A stretch of 64,000 bases of DNA from Streptomyces mutabilis (GCF_014649815.1 NZ_BMTT01000003.1:186001-250000); one strand, 5' to 3'; shown: positions 42,414 through 54,249, counted from the first letter of the stretch. The notes: generated by a model not told the origin, from the sequence alone. Numbers and translations are program-made.

Positions 42414-42977
42414 ATGAGTCCCCGACCTATGGCCCGCCCCGGCGGGCGCAGTGCCCGGGTCCAGGAGTCGGTGCACACCGCCGTACGCGAACTCACCGCC
42501 GAGGTGGGCCGCGACGCGCTGACAGTGCCGCTGGTCGCCGCCCGCGCCGGGGTCACCCCGTCGACGGTCTACCGCCGTTGGGGCGACCTCCAGGAGCTGC
42601 TGTCGGACGTGGCCGTCGAACGGCTGCGCCCCGACACCGCCCCCGAGGACCACGGCGGCCTGCGCGCCGACCTGACGGCCTGGGCCGAGCAGTTCTTCGA
42701 CGAGATGGCCTCTCCCCCGGGCCGCGCCTACATCCGTGACGCCCTGCTGGGTGACCCGGACGGCACCAACGCGGGCCAGTGCTCGGCCTACGCCGCCGAA
42801 CAGATCGACGTGGTCCTCGCCCGCGCGGCCGGCCGCGGGGAGGCGGTGCCCGACACGGAGGCGGTGATGGACCGCGTCGTCGCGCCCGTCATGTACCGCA
42901 TCCTGTTCCGTCCCGACGGGCTCGACGCCGGGTACGCGCGCCGTCTGGTGGCCGGACTGCTGGACGCGTCCGGCTGA
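42414..42977 (+). CDS. TetR/AcrR-family regulator of the amidase cluster
   Basis: 187 residues. The HTH is at about 20-60 (AVRELTAEVGRDALTVPLVA, then AGVTPSTVYRRWGDLQEL). The C-terminal ligand domain (about 75-185) is of the common TetR_C type with DRVVAPVMYRILFRPDGLDA. It is the last gene of the AtzG-amidase operon. Three copies of a 21-22 bp element flank the genes, arguing that it represses both this operon and the divergent hydrolase. ATG 42414; a GTG two codons earlier is possible. Confidence 0.85.
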   Translation: MSPRPMARPGGRSARVQESVHTAVRELTAEVGRDALTVPLVAARAGVTPSTVYRRWGDLQELLSDVAVERLRPDTAPEDHGGLRADLTAWAEQFFDEMASPPGRAYIRDALLGDPDGTNAGQCSAYAAEQIDVVLARAAGRGEAVPDTEAVMDRVVAPVMYRILFRPDGLDAGYARRLVAGLLDASG

Positions 42978-43102
42978 CACCGGCCGACGCGCCGCGGTCC
43001 GGGGCGCTGCTCCGTACGAGTGGTGCGTTCGTGGAGGCGGTCGTACGGTCGAGTACGGGGAACCGGGCGGAGAAAGTGACCCCGAGACGGCCGGGAGCAG
43101 AC

Positions 43103-43576
43103 ATGGGCAGGAACCCTATGAGGGCAGCGATCACGCTCTGTGCCGCCGTCGCGCTCGCAGTACCCATGGGCACGGCCTACGCGGCATCGTCGGCGCAGCA
43201 CACGGCCACCGACCGGGCCGCGCACAGCCGGCAGACGCAGGACCCGGTGCTGATCGACTGCGCCTCCCAGCCCCAGGTACGGCCCGAGGCGTTCGTCCTC
43301 GCCTGCGGTGACGGCAACAGCCGACTGGTCTCCGTGCACTGGCTGCGCTGGGACGCGAACGCCGCGGTGGGCCGGGGCACCAACGCCGTCAACGACTGCG
43401 ACCCCTACTGCGCCGCGGGCACGTTCCGCTCCTACCCGGTGACCGTCCGCCTCGACCAGCCGCGGGCATCGGAGGACGGTCCGGGTGAGCGGCACTACAC
43501 CCGGATGACCCTCACCTACACCGACGGCAGGCCGGACGGGTTCCCGCGCACGGTGAGCTACCCCCTGTCCGGCTGA
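43103..43576 (+). CDS. Secreted protein of unknown function
   Basis: 157 residues. The Sec signal (AITLCAAVALAVPMGTAYA) has cleavage near AYA|AS. The mature part has four Cys that could form two disulfides (CASQPQV.., LACGD, DCDPYCAA) around DGNSRLVSVHWLRWDAN. The fold is probably a small beta-sandwich. Streptomyces encode many such exported proteins with no known role. ATG 43103 follows GGGAG. Alone between the TetR gene and the convergent GH65 gene. Confidence 0.75.
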   Translation: MGRNPMRAAITLCAAVALAVPMGTAYAASSAQHTATDRAAHSRQTQDPVLIDCASQPQVRPEAFVLACGDGNSRLVSVHWLRWDANAAVGRGTNAVNDCDPYCAAGTFRSYPVTVRLDQPRASEDGPGERHYTRMTLTYTDGRPDGFPRTVSYPLSG

Positions 43577-43597
43577 CGGGGCCCGCCGCCCCGCCGG

Positions 43598-45973
43598 TCA
43601 GTCCGGGAGCGCCAGCCGGCAGGTGTCGCCGGGCTCGAGCCGCACCTCGCGGTCCGGCAGCCGGACGTCGATGGGCAGCGGTCCGGAGGCGGGCACGGCG
43701 ATCTCCAGCCGGCCGTGCTCCAGCCGGAACCGCACGCCCCAGTGGCCCTGGTAGCGGACGGAAAACCCGTACGAGGACAGCGCCGGCAGCGGGACCGGGT
43801 CCAGCCACAGGGCGCCCGAGCGGGTCTCCAGTCCGGTCAGGCCCCGCTGGACCAGGTCGAGGGTGCCCGCCATCGCGCCGAGGTGGATGCCCTCACCGGT
43901 GGTGCCGCCCTGGAGGTCGGCGACGTCGCCCTTCAGTGCCTCCTGGCAGTAGGTCCAGGCCTCGGCGCGGCGGGCCCGGGCGAGGATCCAGCCGTGCACC
44001 AGGCCGCTGAGGGTGGAGCCGTGGCTGGTGCGGGCCAGGTAGTAGTCGACGGTGCGCTGCCAGGTCCCGTCGTCCAAGCGGTACCCCAGCCGTTCGAAGA
44101 GCGAGCGGAGTTCGGCCGGGGAGAACAGGTAGCCCAGCATCAGGACGTCGGCCTGTTTGGACGCCTGGTAGTTGTTGACGCTGTCGCCCTCGGCCTCCAG
44201 GACGCGGTCGAGGCGCCGGATGTCGCCGTACCGCTCCCGGTATCCCGCCCAGTCGAGTTCGGCGAGGCCGCCGTACCCCTCGAACTGGCTGACGACACCC
44301 CCGTGGAAGGGGACGTGGAGGGTGCGGGAGACGCTCTCCCACTGTTCGAGTTCGCCGTCGTCCAGGGCGGTGCGCTCGACGAGTTCGCGGCGGCGGGGTT
44401 CGGGCAGGTCGCGCAGCACCTCCAGGGTGCGGGCGAGGACCCAGGCCGCGGTGACGTTGGTGTACGCGTTGTCGTCGAGGCCCGGCCGGTCGGCGCCCGG
44501 GTACGCCTCGTGGTACTCGTCGGGGCCGACGACACCCCGGATGCGGTGCCGTCCCGTCTGCTCGTCCCAGGTGGCGGAGTCGGCCCAGAAGCGCGCGATC
44601 TGGAGCAGCATCTCGGCGCCCTTGGTGTGCAGGAACTCGGCGTCGCCGCTGGCCTCGCAGTACTGCCAGACGTTGTACGCGATCGCCGAGCCCACGTGGT
44701 GCTGCAGGTGCGAGTGGTCCGGCAGCCAGCGGCCCGAGTGCGGGTTCAGGTGGAGCTGCTGGGTTTCCTCGCGGCCGTCACTGCCGCTCTGCCACGGGTA
44801 CAGCGCGCCGCGCCGCCCGATCGCGCGGGCCGCGGCGCGGGCCCGTTCCAGGCGGCGGTGCCGGTAGTGCAGCAGGGCCCGGGACACCTCCGGGAAGTGC
44901 AGGTTGAGGTAGGGCAGGACGAACAGTTCGTCCCAGAAGACGTGTCCGCGGTAGGACTCCCCGTGCAGCCCGCGCGCCGGTACGCCGACGTCCAGGTCGG
45001 CGGTGTGCGGGGAGAGGGTCTGCAGCACGTGGAAAAGGTGCAGGCGCAGGATGCTGCCCGCCTCGCCGGGGACGTCGAGCTCGGCCCGGCGCCACAGCTG
45101 GCCCCAGGCGGTCCGATGGGACGTCAGCAGGTCGTCGAAGCCGGGGGCGGCGGCCACCCGGTCGATGGCGGCCTGGAGGGGATCGCTGATCGCCGGGTCG
45201 CGTGAGGTGTGCAGGGCGACGACCTTGTCAACGGTGACGGTGCGGCCCGGCCGGGCGCGCAGGGTCGTGTGCTGGGTGACCCGCAGGTGCTCCCGGGCCG
45301 GGGTGACGGTCGCGCCGGCCGTCGTACGGGCCGCCAGTCCGACGCGGATGTCCGAGGTGCGGGTGCGGCAGCGCAGCCACACCGAGGTGTCGTCGGTGAC
45401 GCCGGTGTGCACGTGGGTCAGGTGCCGGCCGTCCAGGTCCCGGTAGCGCGGCACCCCGGCGTTGGTGACACCGCCGTCGAGGGCCGACTCCACCTCCAGG
45501 TCCACCGCACCGGCGTCCACGGTGAACTCCGTGCGCAGCGCGCCCAGGTGAGGGTCGGCCATGTGCACCAGGCGCAGCTGGCGCACGGTCAGCACGCGCC
45601 CTTCGCCGATGCCGAAGTGGGTGAGGCGCTCCAGCACGCCCGAGTCCAGGTGCACGGTCTGCCGGTGGTCGAGCACCTCGGCGGTGTCCGGCGTGAGCCA
45701 GTCCCCTCCGGCGGTCCGGAAGCGCAGCGGCAGCCAGTTGGGGAGGTTGACCATGTCCTCGTTCTCGACCTCGCGTCCCGAGACGGCGGAGGTGAGCCGG
45801 TTGTAGCAGCCGGCCACGTAGGTGCCCGGGTAGTGCACGTCGTCCGCGACGCACTCGGGCAGCGCGCCGCGGGTGGCGAAGTAGCCGTTGCCGAGCGTGC
45901 ACAGCGACTCCCGCAGCCGCTCCTCGGCCGGGTCGTAGTGGTCGTAGTCCCAGGTCGAGGGCGTCGCGGTCAC
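43598..45973 (-). CDS. GH65 disaccharide phosphorylase/hydrolase
   Basis: 791 residues, complete GH65: N-terminal beta-sandwich (1 to about 270), (alpha/alpha)6 barrel (about 305-700) and a small C-terminal beta domain. The barrel has [10 protein letters not shown] (343-352) and the general acid Glu486 in [10 protein letters not shown]65 enzymes phosphorolyse alpha-glucobioses (trehalose, maltose, kojibiose, nigerose) to beta-glucose 1-phosphate; some are trehalases. The linkage cannot be chosen by eye, and no beta-phosphoglucomutase gene is adjacent. GTG 45973 overlaps the phosphoketolase stop (GTGA), so the pair is coupled. Confidence 0.85.
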   Translation of the reverse strand: MTATPSTWDYDHYDPAEERLRESLCTLGNGYFATRGALPECVADDVHYPGTYVAGCYNRLTSAVSGREVENEDMVNLPNWLPLRFRTAGGDWLTPDTAEVLDHRQTVHLDSGVLERLTHFGIGEGRVLTVRQLRLVHMADPHLGALRTEFTVDAGAVDLEVESALDGGVTNAGVPRYRDLDGRHLTHVHTGVTDDTSVWLRCRTRTSDIRVGLAARTTAGATVTPAREHLRVTQHTTLRARPGRTVTVDKVVALHTSRDPAISDPLQAAIDRVAAAPGFDDLLTSHRTAWGQLWRRAELDVPGEAGSILRLHLFHVLQTLSPHTADLDVGVPARGLHGESYRGHVFWDELFVLPYLNLHFPEVSRALLHYRHRRLERARAAARAIGRRGALYPWQSGSDGREETQQLHLNPHSGRWLPDHSHLQHHVGSAIAYNVWQYCEASGDAEFLHTKGAEMLLQIARFWADSATWDEQTGRHRIRGVVGPDEYHEAYPGADRPGLDDNAYTNVTAAWVLARTLEVLRDLPEPRRRELVERTALDDGELEQWESVSRTLHVPFHGGVVSQFEGYGGLAELDWAGYRERYGDIRRLDRVLEAEGDSVNNYQASKQADVLMLGYLFSPAELRSLFERLGYRLDDGTWQRTVDYYLARTSHGSTLSGLVHGWILARARRAEAWTYCQEALKGDVADLQGGTTGEGIHLGAMAGTLDLVQRGLTGLETRSGALWLDPVPLPALSSYGFSVRYQGHWGVRFRLEHGRLEIAVPASGPLPIDVRLPDREVRLEPGDTCRLALPD

Positions 45974-48360
45974 TGTGAGCCGTCCCAGGTCCAGTCGGCG
46001 ACCTCGGGCATGTCCACTCCGTGCTCGCGGATCCAGTCGTGGTGGCGCAGCCTGGTGTCCTCCATCCGCTGCCGTACGGCCGCCGCGCGTACCGCCAGGC
46101 CGGGAACGCGGTCGATGACGTCCATGACGAGGCGGTAGCGGTCCAGGTCGTTGCCGACCACCATGTCGAAGGGCGTGGTGGTGGTCCCGATCTCCTTGTA
46201 GCCGCGCACGTGCAGGTGGGCGTGGCCGGTGCGCCGGTAGGCAAGCCGGTGGATCAGCCAGGGATACCCGTGGTAGGCGAAGATGACCGGCTTGTCGGCG
46301 GTGAACAGGCCGTCGTACTCGAAGTCGCTCATGCCGTGCGGGTGTTCACCGCTTGGCAGCAGCCGGGCGATGTCCACGACGTTGACCACGCGCACGACGA
46401 GTTCGGGCAGGTGCTGCCTCAGGAGCTGCGCGGCGGCCAGCACCTCCTGGGTGGGGACGTCGCCCGCGCAGGCGAGCACCACGTCGGGTTCGCGGCTGCC
46501 GTCCTCGGTGCCGGCCCAGTCCCAGATGCCGGCGCCGCGCGAGCAGTGCACCCGGGCCTCTTCCATGGACAGCCAGTCGAAGCAGGGCTGCTTGCCGGCG
46601 ACGATCACGTTGACGTAGTCGCGGCTGCGCAGGGCGTGGTCGGCGACGGAGAGCAGGGTGTTGGCGTCCGGCGGCAGGTAGACCCGTACGGCCTCGGGGC
46701 TCTTGTTCAGGATGTGGTCGACGAAGCCGGGGTCCTGGTGGGAGAAGCCGTTGTGGTCCTGGCGCCAGACGTGAGACGTGAGCAGGTAGTTGAGGGAGGC
46801 GACGGGGGCGCGCCAGGGCAGGCGGCGGGTCACACGCAGCCATTTGACGTGCTGGTTGACCATCGAGTCGACGATGTGGACGAAGGCTTCGTAGCAGGAG
46901 AACAGTCCGTGCCGGCCGGTGAGGAGGTAGCCCTCCAGCCAGCCCTGGCAGATGTGTTCGGACAGGATCTCCATGACGCGGCCGTGCCGGTCGAGGTCCT
47001 CGTCGACGGGCAGGGTCCGTTCCTGCCAGGCCTTGCCGCTGGCGCCGTAGACGGCCTGGAGACGGTTGGAAGCGGTTTCGTCGGGGCCGACGAGGCGGAA
47101 GTCGCGCCGGTCGGCGGTGGCGGCCATGACGTCCCGCAGCAGGTCGCCGAGGACCCGGGTGGGCTCGTGCGTGGTCGCACCGGGTTCGTCGACGGGGACG
47201 GCGTACTTCTCCAGCGGGGGCATCGGCAGCTCGCGCAGGAGGAGACCGCCGTTGGCGAAGGGGGTGGCGCCGAGGCGGCGGTGGCCCTCGGGGACGGCGG
47301 CCAGGACTGCGGGGCGTGGCGCTCCGGTGTCGTCGAAGAGTTCGTCGGGCCGGTAGGAGCGCAGCCACCGCTCCAACTGACGCAGGTGGTCGGGGTTGGT
47401 GCGTACCGCGGACAGGGGGACCTGGTGGGCGCGCCAGGTGTTCTTCACGGGCAGGCCGTCGACCTCGGCCGGGCCGGTCCAGCCCTTGGGGGTGCGCAGC
47501 ACGATCACCGGCCAGCGCGGGCGGCTCGTCGCGCCGTCCTCACGGGCGGCGCACTGGATCGCGGCGATGCGGTCGAGGGCGGTGTCCATGGCGTGGGCCA
47601 TCGCGCGGTGGACGGCGGCCGGGTCGTCGCCGGTTACGTGGATCGGGTCGTGGCCGTAACCGCGCAGGAGGTCGTCCAGCTCGGCCTCCGGAAGACGGGC
47701 GAGCACCGTGGGGTTGGCGATCTTGTAGCCGTTCAGGTGCAGGATCGGCAGGACCGCGCCGTCGTTGACCGGGTCGAGGAACTTGTTGGAGTGCCAGGAC
47801 GTCGCCAGCGGCCCCGTCTCCGCCTCGCCGTCGCCGATCACGCAGGCGACCACGAGTCCGGGGTGGTCGAAGGCGGCACCGTAGGCGTGCGAGAGCGCGT
47901 AGCCGAGCTCGCCGCCCTCGTGGATGGAGCCCGGCGTCTCGGGTGCGACGTGGCTGGGCACGCCGCCGGGGAACGAGAACTGCTCGAACAGCCGGGCCAT
48001 GCCGGTGGCGTCCCGGGTGATGTCCGGGTAGGTCTCGGTGTAGGAGCCCTCCAGCCACGAGTTGGCCAGGACGGCGGGACCGCCGTGCCCGGGTCCCCAG
48101 ACGCAGAGCGCGTCGAGGTCACGGGCCTTGATCACCCGGTTGAGGTGGGTGTGGACCAGGTTGAGGCCGGGTGAGGTCCCCCAGTGACCGAGCAGGCGCG
48201 GTTTGACGTGTTCGGGACGCAGTGGCTCGGTGAGCAGGGGATTGGCCATGAGGTAGATCTGACCGACGGAGAGGTAGTTCGCGGCGCGCCAGTGGGCGTC
48301 CAGGCCGGCCAGCTCCTCGTCCGTGAGCCCGGAGGGCGCCTGCTGCGTGTCGACGGACAT
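45970..48360 (-). CDS. xfp: Phosphoketolase (xylulose 5-phosphate/fructose 6-phosphate)
   Basis: 796 residues, normal family length. It splits xylulose 5-P (and often fructose 6-P) with phosphate to acetyl phosphate plus glyceraldehyde 3-P (or erythrose 4-P), using thiamine diphosphate. [20 protein letters not shown] (176-195) is the ThDP/phosphate signature. Also diagnostic are [49 protein letters not shown] and [16 protein letters not shown] 48360 follows GGAAAGGA. It is the first gene of a two-gene operon with GH65. Acetyl phosphate made here could feed acetate kinase or phosphotransacetylase encoded elsewhere. Confidence 0.93.
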   Translation of the reverse strand: MSVDTQQAPSGLTDEELAGLDAHWRAANYLSVGQIYLMANPLLTEPLRPEHVKPRLLGHWGTSPGLNLVHTHLNRVIKARDLDALCVWGPGHGGPAVLANSWLEGSYTETYPDITRDATGMARLFEQFSFPGGVPSHVAPETPGSIHEGGELGYALSHAYGAAFDHPGLVVACVIGDGEAETGPLATSWHSNKFLDPVNDGAVLPILHLNGYKIANPTVLARLPEAELDDLLRGYGHDPIHVTGDDPAAVHRAMAHAMDTALDRIAAIQCAAREDGATSRPRWPVIVLRTPKGWTGPAEVDGLPVKNTWRAHQVPLSAVRTNPDHLRQLERWLRSYRPDELFDDTGAPRPAVLAAVPEGHRRLGATPFANGGLLLRELPMPPLEKYAVPVDEPGATTHEPTRVLGDLLRDVMAATADRRDFRLVGPDETASNRLQAVYGASGKAWQERTLPVDEDLDRHGRVMEILSEHICQGWLEGYLLTGRHGLFSCYEAFVHIVDSMVNQHVKWLRVTRRLPWRAPVASLNYLLTSHVWRQDHNGFSHQDPGFVDHILNKSPEAVRVYLPPDANTLLSVADHALRSRDYVNVIVAGKQPCFDWLSMEEARVHCSRGAGIWDWAGTEDGSREPDVVLACAGDVPTQEVLAAAQLLRQHLPELVVRVVNVVDIARLLPSGEHPHGMSDFEYDGLFTADKPVIFAYHGYPWLIHRLAYRRTGHAHLHVRGYKEIGTTTTPFDMVVGNDLDRYRLVMDVIDRVPGLAVRAAAVRQRMEDTRLRHHDWIREHGVDMPEVADWTWDGSQ

Positions 48361-48660
48361 CGGGGGTCCTTTCCGCGTCGGGACAGCGATCGGGCCACGC
48401 GGGCACGGAGGTGCCCGTGCACATCCCAACCCTGCGCAGAGCGGTCGGGTACCCGGCAGGACCGTTCGGGTCACGTCGGTCACCGGACGGGGCCGACTGC
48501 GGAATGGCACGGCCGCCACCGGCGCCGACCCCGGTGCCGACCGTGCTGAGGCACCGTGTACCCCAACTTCCGTCGGACACGCAGTCGTTGCACAAGCCTG
48601 CACCGGTTGTGGCCGCCGCCACGGAGGGGGCGCGAGCGGGGCCGACACCGACACTCCCCA
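48361..48660. other. Gene-free divergent region between xfp and the sulfur module
   Basis: About 300 bases hold no convincing gene. There are several small GC-rich mirrors, such as GGGCACGGAGGTGCCC (48394-48409), but no operator I recognise. It probably contains the xfp promoter. Confidence 0.4.
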
Positions 48661-48664
48661 CTCG

Positions 48665-48680
48665 ATACCCCCCTGGGTAT
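48665..48680 (+). promoter_or_regulatory. CstR/CsoR-type operator 1
   Basis: ATACCC-CCCT-GGGTAT, perfect arms with a 4-base spacer, typical of CsoR/CstR-family sites. It is 56 bases before the persulfide dioxygenase start. Confidence 0.75.
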
Positions 48681-48700
48681 ATCTGTTACCGTGGCGATGG

Positions 48701-48716
48701 ATACCCCAGGGGGTAA
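48701..48716 (+). promoter_or_regulatory. CstR/CsoR-type operator 2
   Basis: ATACCC-CAGG-GGGTAA, one mismatch, 36 bases after the start of operator 1 and 20 bases before the start codon. Two sites in one promoter fit cooperative repression. Confidence 0.72.
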
Positions 48717-48735
48717 TCGGAAAGGAGAGTGTGCC

Positions 48736-50118
48736 GTGTTCTTTGTCGACGCCCTGGAGACCGAGGGCCTGGGCAACCGCAGCTACCTGGCGGGCGGTGC
48801 CCGCGCGGCCGTGGTCGTGGACCCGCCGCGGGACATCGACCGGGTCATCGCCGAGGCCGCGCGGCGCGGGGTGCGGATCGCCGCCGTCGCCGAGACCCAC
48901 GTCCACAACGACTACGTCACCGGCGGCCTGGAGCTCGCCCGCCTCACCGGCGCGCGCTACCTGGTGCCGGCCGGGGCGGAGGTGGCGTACGCGCGGGCGG
49001 CGGTGGCCGACGGGGACGCGGAGCCGGTCGACGAGGACCTGGAGCTGCGCGCGGTGGCCACACCCGGTCACACCCCGCACCACACCTCGTACGTCCTCGA
49101 GGAGTCGGGCCGGGCGGTGGCCGCCTTCACCGGTGGCTCGCTGCTGATCGGCGGCGTGGGCCGACCGGACCTGGTCGAGCCCCGGCTGACCGAGGAACTG
49201 GCCCGCGCGCAGCACGCCTCCGCGCACCGCCTCGCGGACCGGCTGGACGACGAGGTGGCCGTGTTGCCGACGCACGGATTCGGCAGTTTCTGCTCCTCCT
49301 CCCGGGACGGCGGCGAGCACAGCACCATCGGCGCCGAGAAGGCGGCCAACCCGGCACTCGCGCAGGACGTGGAGACCTTCGTGGCAAAGTTGCTGGCGGG
49401 ACTGGACGACGTGCCCGCCTACTACGCGCACATGGCTCCGGCGAACGCGGACGGACCCGCCCCCGTGGACCTGACCGAGCCCCGCCGTGCCGATGCCGAC
49501 GAGATCGCCCGGCGACTGGCCGCCGGTGAGTGGGTCGTGGACCTGCGCGACCGGGTGGCCTTCGCCGCCGGGCACGTGGCCGGGTCGTTCAACTTCGAGG
49601 TCGACGGACGGCTCGCGACCTATCTGGCGTGGATGATCCCGTGGGGCAAGCCGGTGACACTGCTCGCGGGGAGTGCCGCGGACGTCGCCCGCGCGCAGCG
49701 GGAGCTGGCCCGGGTGGGCATCGACCGGCCGGCCGCGGCGGCGGTCGGCTCCCCGGCCGACTGGGTCGTGGACGGCGCCCGGCCGGCCTCGTTCCGGCGG
49801 GCCACGTTCGCCGAACTGGCCGCGGCACGGCACGATCGAGCCGACGTGGTGGTGGTCGACGTGCGCCGGGACAGCGAGCGGGCGAACGGCTGGGTCGAGG
49901 GCAGCGTGCACATTCCCGTCCACGAGATGCACCGGCGCCTGGCCGAGGTCCCGCCGGGCACGGTGTGGGTGCACTGCGCCGGCGGCATGCGCGCGGCCGT
50001 CGCCGCGTCCGTCCTGGACGCCGCGGGCCGCGAGGTGGTCGCGGTCGACGACGGCTTCGCGGCGGCGGCGGACGCCGGACTGCCGCTGGCCACGCCGTCG
50101 GACGGCCGCGCCGCATGA
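48736..50118 (+). CDS. Persulfide dioxygenase (ETHE1-like) fused to two rhodanese domains
   Basis: 460 residues. The N-terminal metallo-beta-lactamase domain has [12 protein letters not shown] (His55, His57, Asp59, then Tyr in place of the second-site His). [13 protein letters not shown] and [12 protein letters not shown] complete a mononuclear iron site of persulfide dioxygenases. The first rhodanese domain (about 260-345) lacks a catalytic Cys (VTLLAGS). The second (about 365-455) has Cys414 in [13 protein letters not shown]. It oxidises glutathione- or mycothiol-type persulfide to sulfite, while the rhodanese moves sulfane sulfur. GTG 48736 has AAAGGAG upstream. Two CstR-type sites sit in its promoter. 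Confidence 0.88.
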   Translation: MFFVDALETEGLGNRSYLAGGARAAVVVDPPRDIDRVIAEAARRGVRIAAVAETHVHNDYVTGGLELARLTGARYLVPAGAEVAYARAAVADGDAEPVDEDLELRAVATPGHTPHHTSYVLEESGRAVAAFTGGSLLIGGVGRPDLVEPRLTEELARAQHASAHRLADRLDDEVAVLPTHGFGSFCSSSRDGGEHSTIGAEKAANPALAQDVETFVAKLLAGLDDVPAYYAHMAPANADGPAPVDLTEPRRADADEIARRLAAGEWVVDLRDRVAFAAGHVAGSFNFEVDGRLATYLAWMIPWGKPVTLLAGSAADVARAQRELARVGIDRPAAAAVGSPADWVVDGARPASFRRATFAELAAARHDRADVVVVDVRRDSERANGWVEGSVHIPVHEMHRRLAEVPPGTVWVHCAGGMRAAVAASVLDAAGREVVAVDDGFAAAADAGLPLATPSDGRAA

Positions 50119-50858
50119 CCGTGCTCGTCCTCGCCCTGGCGGCCGGTGCCGTGGCCGGCCTGTCCCTGGGCGCGCTGGGGGCGGGCGGGAGCATCCTCAC
50201 CGTCCCCGCGCTGATCTACCTGCTGGGCTTCACCCCGGCCGCGGCGACCACCGCGAGCCTGGTCGTCGTGATCGTCTCGTCGGTCACCGCACTGGTCGCC
50301 CACGCACGGGCCGGTGCGGTGCGCTGGCGGGCCGGGCTGGCGTTCGCCGCGGCGGGACTGCTGCCCGCCGCGGGGGCCGGCGCGCTGTCCGCGCGGATCT
50401 GCGGGACGGTACTGACGCTGGCCTTCGCGACGCTGGCCGCACTGGCCGGACTGCGCATGCTGCGCCGCCGCGAACCCCGCGAGGGCGGCTCCGTGCCGGG
50501 CGTCCGGGCGGCGGTGGCCGGGGCCGGGCTGGGAGCGGTGACCGGGTTCCTCGGGGTCGGCGGCGGTTTCCTGGCGGTACCCGCGCTGGTGACGGTGCTG
50601 GCCGTGCCGATGGGCGCGGCGGTGGGCACGGGCCTGCTGGTCGTGACGGCCAACGCGCTGGTGGCCTTGGCGGCCCGGGCGTACTCGGGCGTACACCTGG
50701 ATCTCACGCTGCTCCTGCCGTTCCTCGCGACGGCCGTCCTGGGCGCGTGGGACGGGAGACGGCTGGCCGCCAAGGTGTCCAAGGGGACGCTGCGGCGCGT
50801 GTTCGGCGCCGTGCTGCTCGCCGTCGCCCTGGCGATGTGCGTCGCCGCGGTGCCGTGA
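50115..50858 (+). CDS. TauE/SafE-family sulfite/organosulfonate exporter
   Basis: 247 residues, about eight membrane helices in two repeats. The repeat signatures [20 protein letters not shown] and [20 protein letters not shown] are typical of TauE/SafE (formerly DUF81) carriers. Its ATG overlaps the dioxygenase-rhodanese stop (ATGA), so it is made with that enzyme. Exporting the sulfite or thiosulfate it generates is the obvious job. A palindrome overlapping the cstR stop lies downstream. Confidence 0.88.
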   Translation: MTVLVLALAAGAVAGLSLGALGAGGSILTVPALIYLLGFTPAAATTASLVVVIVSSVTALVAHARAGAVRWRAGLAFAAAGLLPAAGAGALSARICGTVLTLAFATLAALAGLRMLRRREPREGGSVPGVRAAVAGAGLGAVTGFLGVGGGFLAVPALVTVLAVPMGAAVGTGLLVVTANALVALAARAYSGVHLDLTLLLPFLATAVLGAWDGRRLAAKVSKGTLRRVFGAVLLAVALAMCVAAVP

Positions 50859-50869
50859 CCGGCCCGGCG

Positions 50870-51909
<1,040 letters not shown>

Positions 51910-51911
51910 TT

Positions 51912-52526
51912 ATGAGGGAGAAGGGTGCCGCGGGGGGCGGCCTGCGGGAGCGGAAGAAGCGGGCCACGCGTGCCGCTCTCGCCGAGGCCGCGGTACGGCT
52001 CGCCGCCGAGCACGGGGCGGAGAAGGTCACCGTGGAGGCGATCAGCGCCGCGGCCGGAGTCTCGGTGCGCACCTTCTTCAACTACTTCGACACGCGGGAC
52101 GACGCCTTCGTCGTCATCGACGCGGACGCGGGCGCCCGCATGCGGCGTGCCGTGCTCGACGCACCGGCGGGCCTCTCCCCGCTGGAGGTCCTGCGCGGGG
52201 CCCTGGCGGCTGAGCTCGCCGAGGCGGAGCAGCAGCACGAGCTGTGGCGGCTGCACGCCGAGGTGCTGCACGCCTCACCGCACCTGCTGGCCCGGGGCGT
52301 CGGGGCGCACATGGCGGCCGAGGCGGAGCTGGCCGAAGCGATCGCCGAGCGCCTCGGCGACGCGGGCGGCGGCATCTACCCGCGGCTGCTGGCCGCGGTG
52401 GCCGGTACCGCGGTGCGCACCAGCGTGGACCACTGGTCGGCCCACCAGGAGGAAGCCGCGTTCCTCGACGTCTTCCACGAGGTGTTCTCCCTCCTGGCCG
52501 CCGGTCTCCCGGCCCCTCCCGCGTAA
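51912..52526 (+). CDS. TetR/AcrR-family repressor of the efflux gene
   Basis: 204 residues. HTH about 20-60: LAAEHGAEKVTVEAISAAAG, then VSVRTFFNYFDTRDDAFVV. The NYF is typical of TetR regulators of drug exporters. The C-terminal domain (about 80-200) is all-helical. ATG 51912 is the best start. In-frame ATG 51903 and TTG 51894 lie inside the operator. No Shine-Dalgarno precedes any of them, so the message may be leaderless. The exporter gene follows 82 bases downstream. Confidence 0.85.
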   Translation: MREKGAAGGGLRERKKRATRAALAEAAVRLAAEHGAEKVTVEAISAAAGVSVRTFFNYFDTRDDAFVVIDADAGARMRRAVLDAPAGLSPLEVLRGALAAELAEAEQQHELWRLHAEVLHASPHLLARGVGAHMAAEAELAEAIAERLGDAGGGIYPRLLAAVAGTAVRTSVDHWSAHQEEAAFLDVFHEVFSLLAAGLPAPPA

Positions 52527-52608
52527 CCGCCCGCAGCACAGCCTCCGCACCACCTCCAGCGCGCCGGGCGCCGGCGCGAATCGTCAGTCCACCACCGAAA
52601 GAGATGCC

Positions 52609-54231
52609 GTGACCGCAGCTCAGGCGCCCGCCGACGCGCCGCCGACCTCCATGAACCAACGCCAGATACTCCAGGCCATGTCCGGCCTGATGGCCGGCAT
52701 GTTCGTCGCCATCCTGGCGGGCACCGTCGTCTCCAACGCGCTGCCGACGATCATCGCCGACCTGGGTGCCAGCCAGTCCTCCTACACCTGGGTCGTCACC
52801 GCCGAACTGCTGGCGATGACCGCCACCGTGCCCCTGTGGGGCAAGCTGTCCGACCTCTTCAACAAGAAGCTGCTGCTCCAGCTCTCGCTGCTGATGTTCG
52901 TGATCGGTTCGCTGCTGGCGGGCTTCTCGCACGACACAACGCTGCTGATCTTCAGCCGGGTCGTCCAGGGCATCGGCGCGGGCGGCCTGACCGCGCTCGC
53001 GCAGGTCGTCATGGCCGCCATCATCCCGCCGCGCGAACTGGGCAAGTACTCCGGCATCTTCGGTGCCGTCTTCGCCGTCGGCACCGTGGCCGGGCCGCTG
53101 ATCGGCGGCGTGCTGGTCGACACCGACTGGCTGGGCTGGCGCTGGTGTTTCTTCATCGGCGTGCCGTTCGCGCTGCTGGCGATCTTCCTGCTGCAGCGGA
53201 CTCTGAAGCTGCCTACCGTGAAGCGCGAGGTGAGGATCGACTGGCTCGGCGCCTTCCTGATCGTCGCCGGTGTCTGCGCGCTGCTCATCTGGGTCTCCCT
53301 GGCGGGCAACCGGTTCGACTGGGCGTCCTGGCAGACCGCCGCGCTCGTCGTCGGCGGTGTGGTGCTACTGGGCCTGGCGGTCCTCGTCGAGGCCCGTACC
53401 ACCGAGCCGGTGATCCCTCTCGGCATCTTCAAGAACCGCACGGTCACCCTGACCACGGTCGCCAGCCTCCTGGTCGGTGTCGCCATGTTCGGCGGGACCG
53501 TCTTCCTCTCGCAGTACTTCCAGGTGTCCCTGGGCAAGTCGCCTACCGTCGCCGGTCTGATGAGCCTGCCGATGATCCTGGGTCTGCTGGTGTCGTCCAC
53601 CGTCGCCGGGCAGCTCATCAGCCGGACCGGCAAGTGGAAGGGCTACTTGGTGGCGGGCGCGGTCATCATGACCTCCGGCCTCGCGATGCTCTCCCTCATC
53701 GACGCCGACACCCACTTCGGTCTGCTCAGCGTCTACATGGCCGTCCTCGGTATCGGCGTCGGCATGCTGATGCAGAACCTGGTGCTCGCCGCGCAGAACG
53801 ACGTCCCCGCGGCCGAGCTGGGTGCCGCGACCTCCGTGCTGTCCTTCTTCCGCAGCATGGGCGGCACGATCGGCACCAGCGTCCTGGGCGCGATCCTCGC
53901 CAACCGGGTCGCGAGCGAGATGACCAAGGGCCTGGAGAAGGCGGGCGCCACCGGTGCCGCCGAGGGCGGCTCGGGCGGCGGCCACGGGGCCGTCCCGGAC
54001 ATGAAGGCGCTGCCCGCCCCGATGCGGGAGATCGTGCAGCACGCCTACGGCGTCGCCACCGCCGACCTGTTCCTCGTGGCCACCCCGTTCGCGCTGCTGG
54101 CGCTGGTCGCCGTGGTCTTCATCAAGGAGAAGCCGCTGAAGACCACCAGCGGCATGGAGCGCCTCGCCGAAGAGGCCGGCGAGGCCGCTGCCGCCCCGGC
54201 CGACAAGGACCCGGCGGCCCCCGTCGCCTGA
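52609..54231 (+). CDS. MFS drug exporter, EmrB/QacA (DHA2, 14-TM) family
   Basis: 540 residues with about 14 membrane helices. Motif A-like GKLSDLFNKKLLLQ follows helix 2; motif C-like GAVFAVGTVAGPLIGGVLVD lies in helix 5, typical of antiporters. MFVAILAGTVVSNALPTIIA starts the fold. The long loop near 440-470 is Gly-rich (GAAEGGSGGGHGAVP), and the tail from 510 is acidic and Ala-rich. It probably exports toxic hydrophobic compounds by proton antiport under control of the TetR gene before it. GTG 52609 has only a weak GAAAGAGA upstream. A strong hairpin follows the stop. Confidence 0.9.
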   Translation: MTAAQAPADAPPTSMNQRQILQAMSGLMAGMFVAILAGTVVSNALPTIIADLGASQSSYTWVVTAELLAMTATVPLWGKLSDLFNKKLLLQLSLLMFVIGSLLAGFSHDTTLLIFSRVVQGIGAGGLTALAQVVMAAIIPPRELGKYSGIFGAVFAVGTVAGPLIGGVLVDTDWLGWRWCFFIGVPFALLAIFLLQRTLKLPTVKREVRIDWLGAFLIVAGVCALLIWVSLAGNRFDWASWQTAALVVGGVVLLGLAVLVEARTTEPVIPLGIFKNRTVTLTTVASLLVGVAMFGGTVFLSQYFQVSLGKSPTVAGLMSLPMILGLLVSSTVAGQLISRTGKWKGYLVAGAVIMTSGLAMLSLIDADTHFGLLSVYMAVLGIGVGMLMQNLVLAAQNDVPAAELGAATSVLSFFRSMGGTIGTSVLGAILANRVASEMTKGLEKAGATGAAEGGSGGGHGAVPDMKALPAPMREIVQHAYGVATADLFLVATPFALLALVAVVFIKEKPLKTTSGMERLAEEAGEAAAAPADKDPAAPVA

Positions 54232-54249
54232 GGCTCCCGACACCCCGCA

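Noticed and set aside
38174..43000. A RiPP or natural-product cluster around the 92-aa protein
   Set aside because: No modifying enzymes (YcaO, LanM, radical SAM) or dedicated exporter are present; the neighbours are simple hydrolases with their own regulator.
45970..49974. 1334-codon minus-strand frame ending in phosphoketolase
   Set aside because: The part beyond 48360 is antisense to the sulfur module and unlike any family. The phosphoketolase starts at 48360 with a ribosome binding site.
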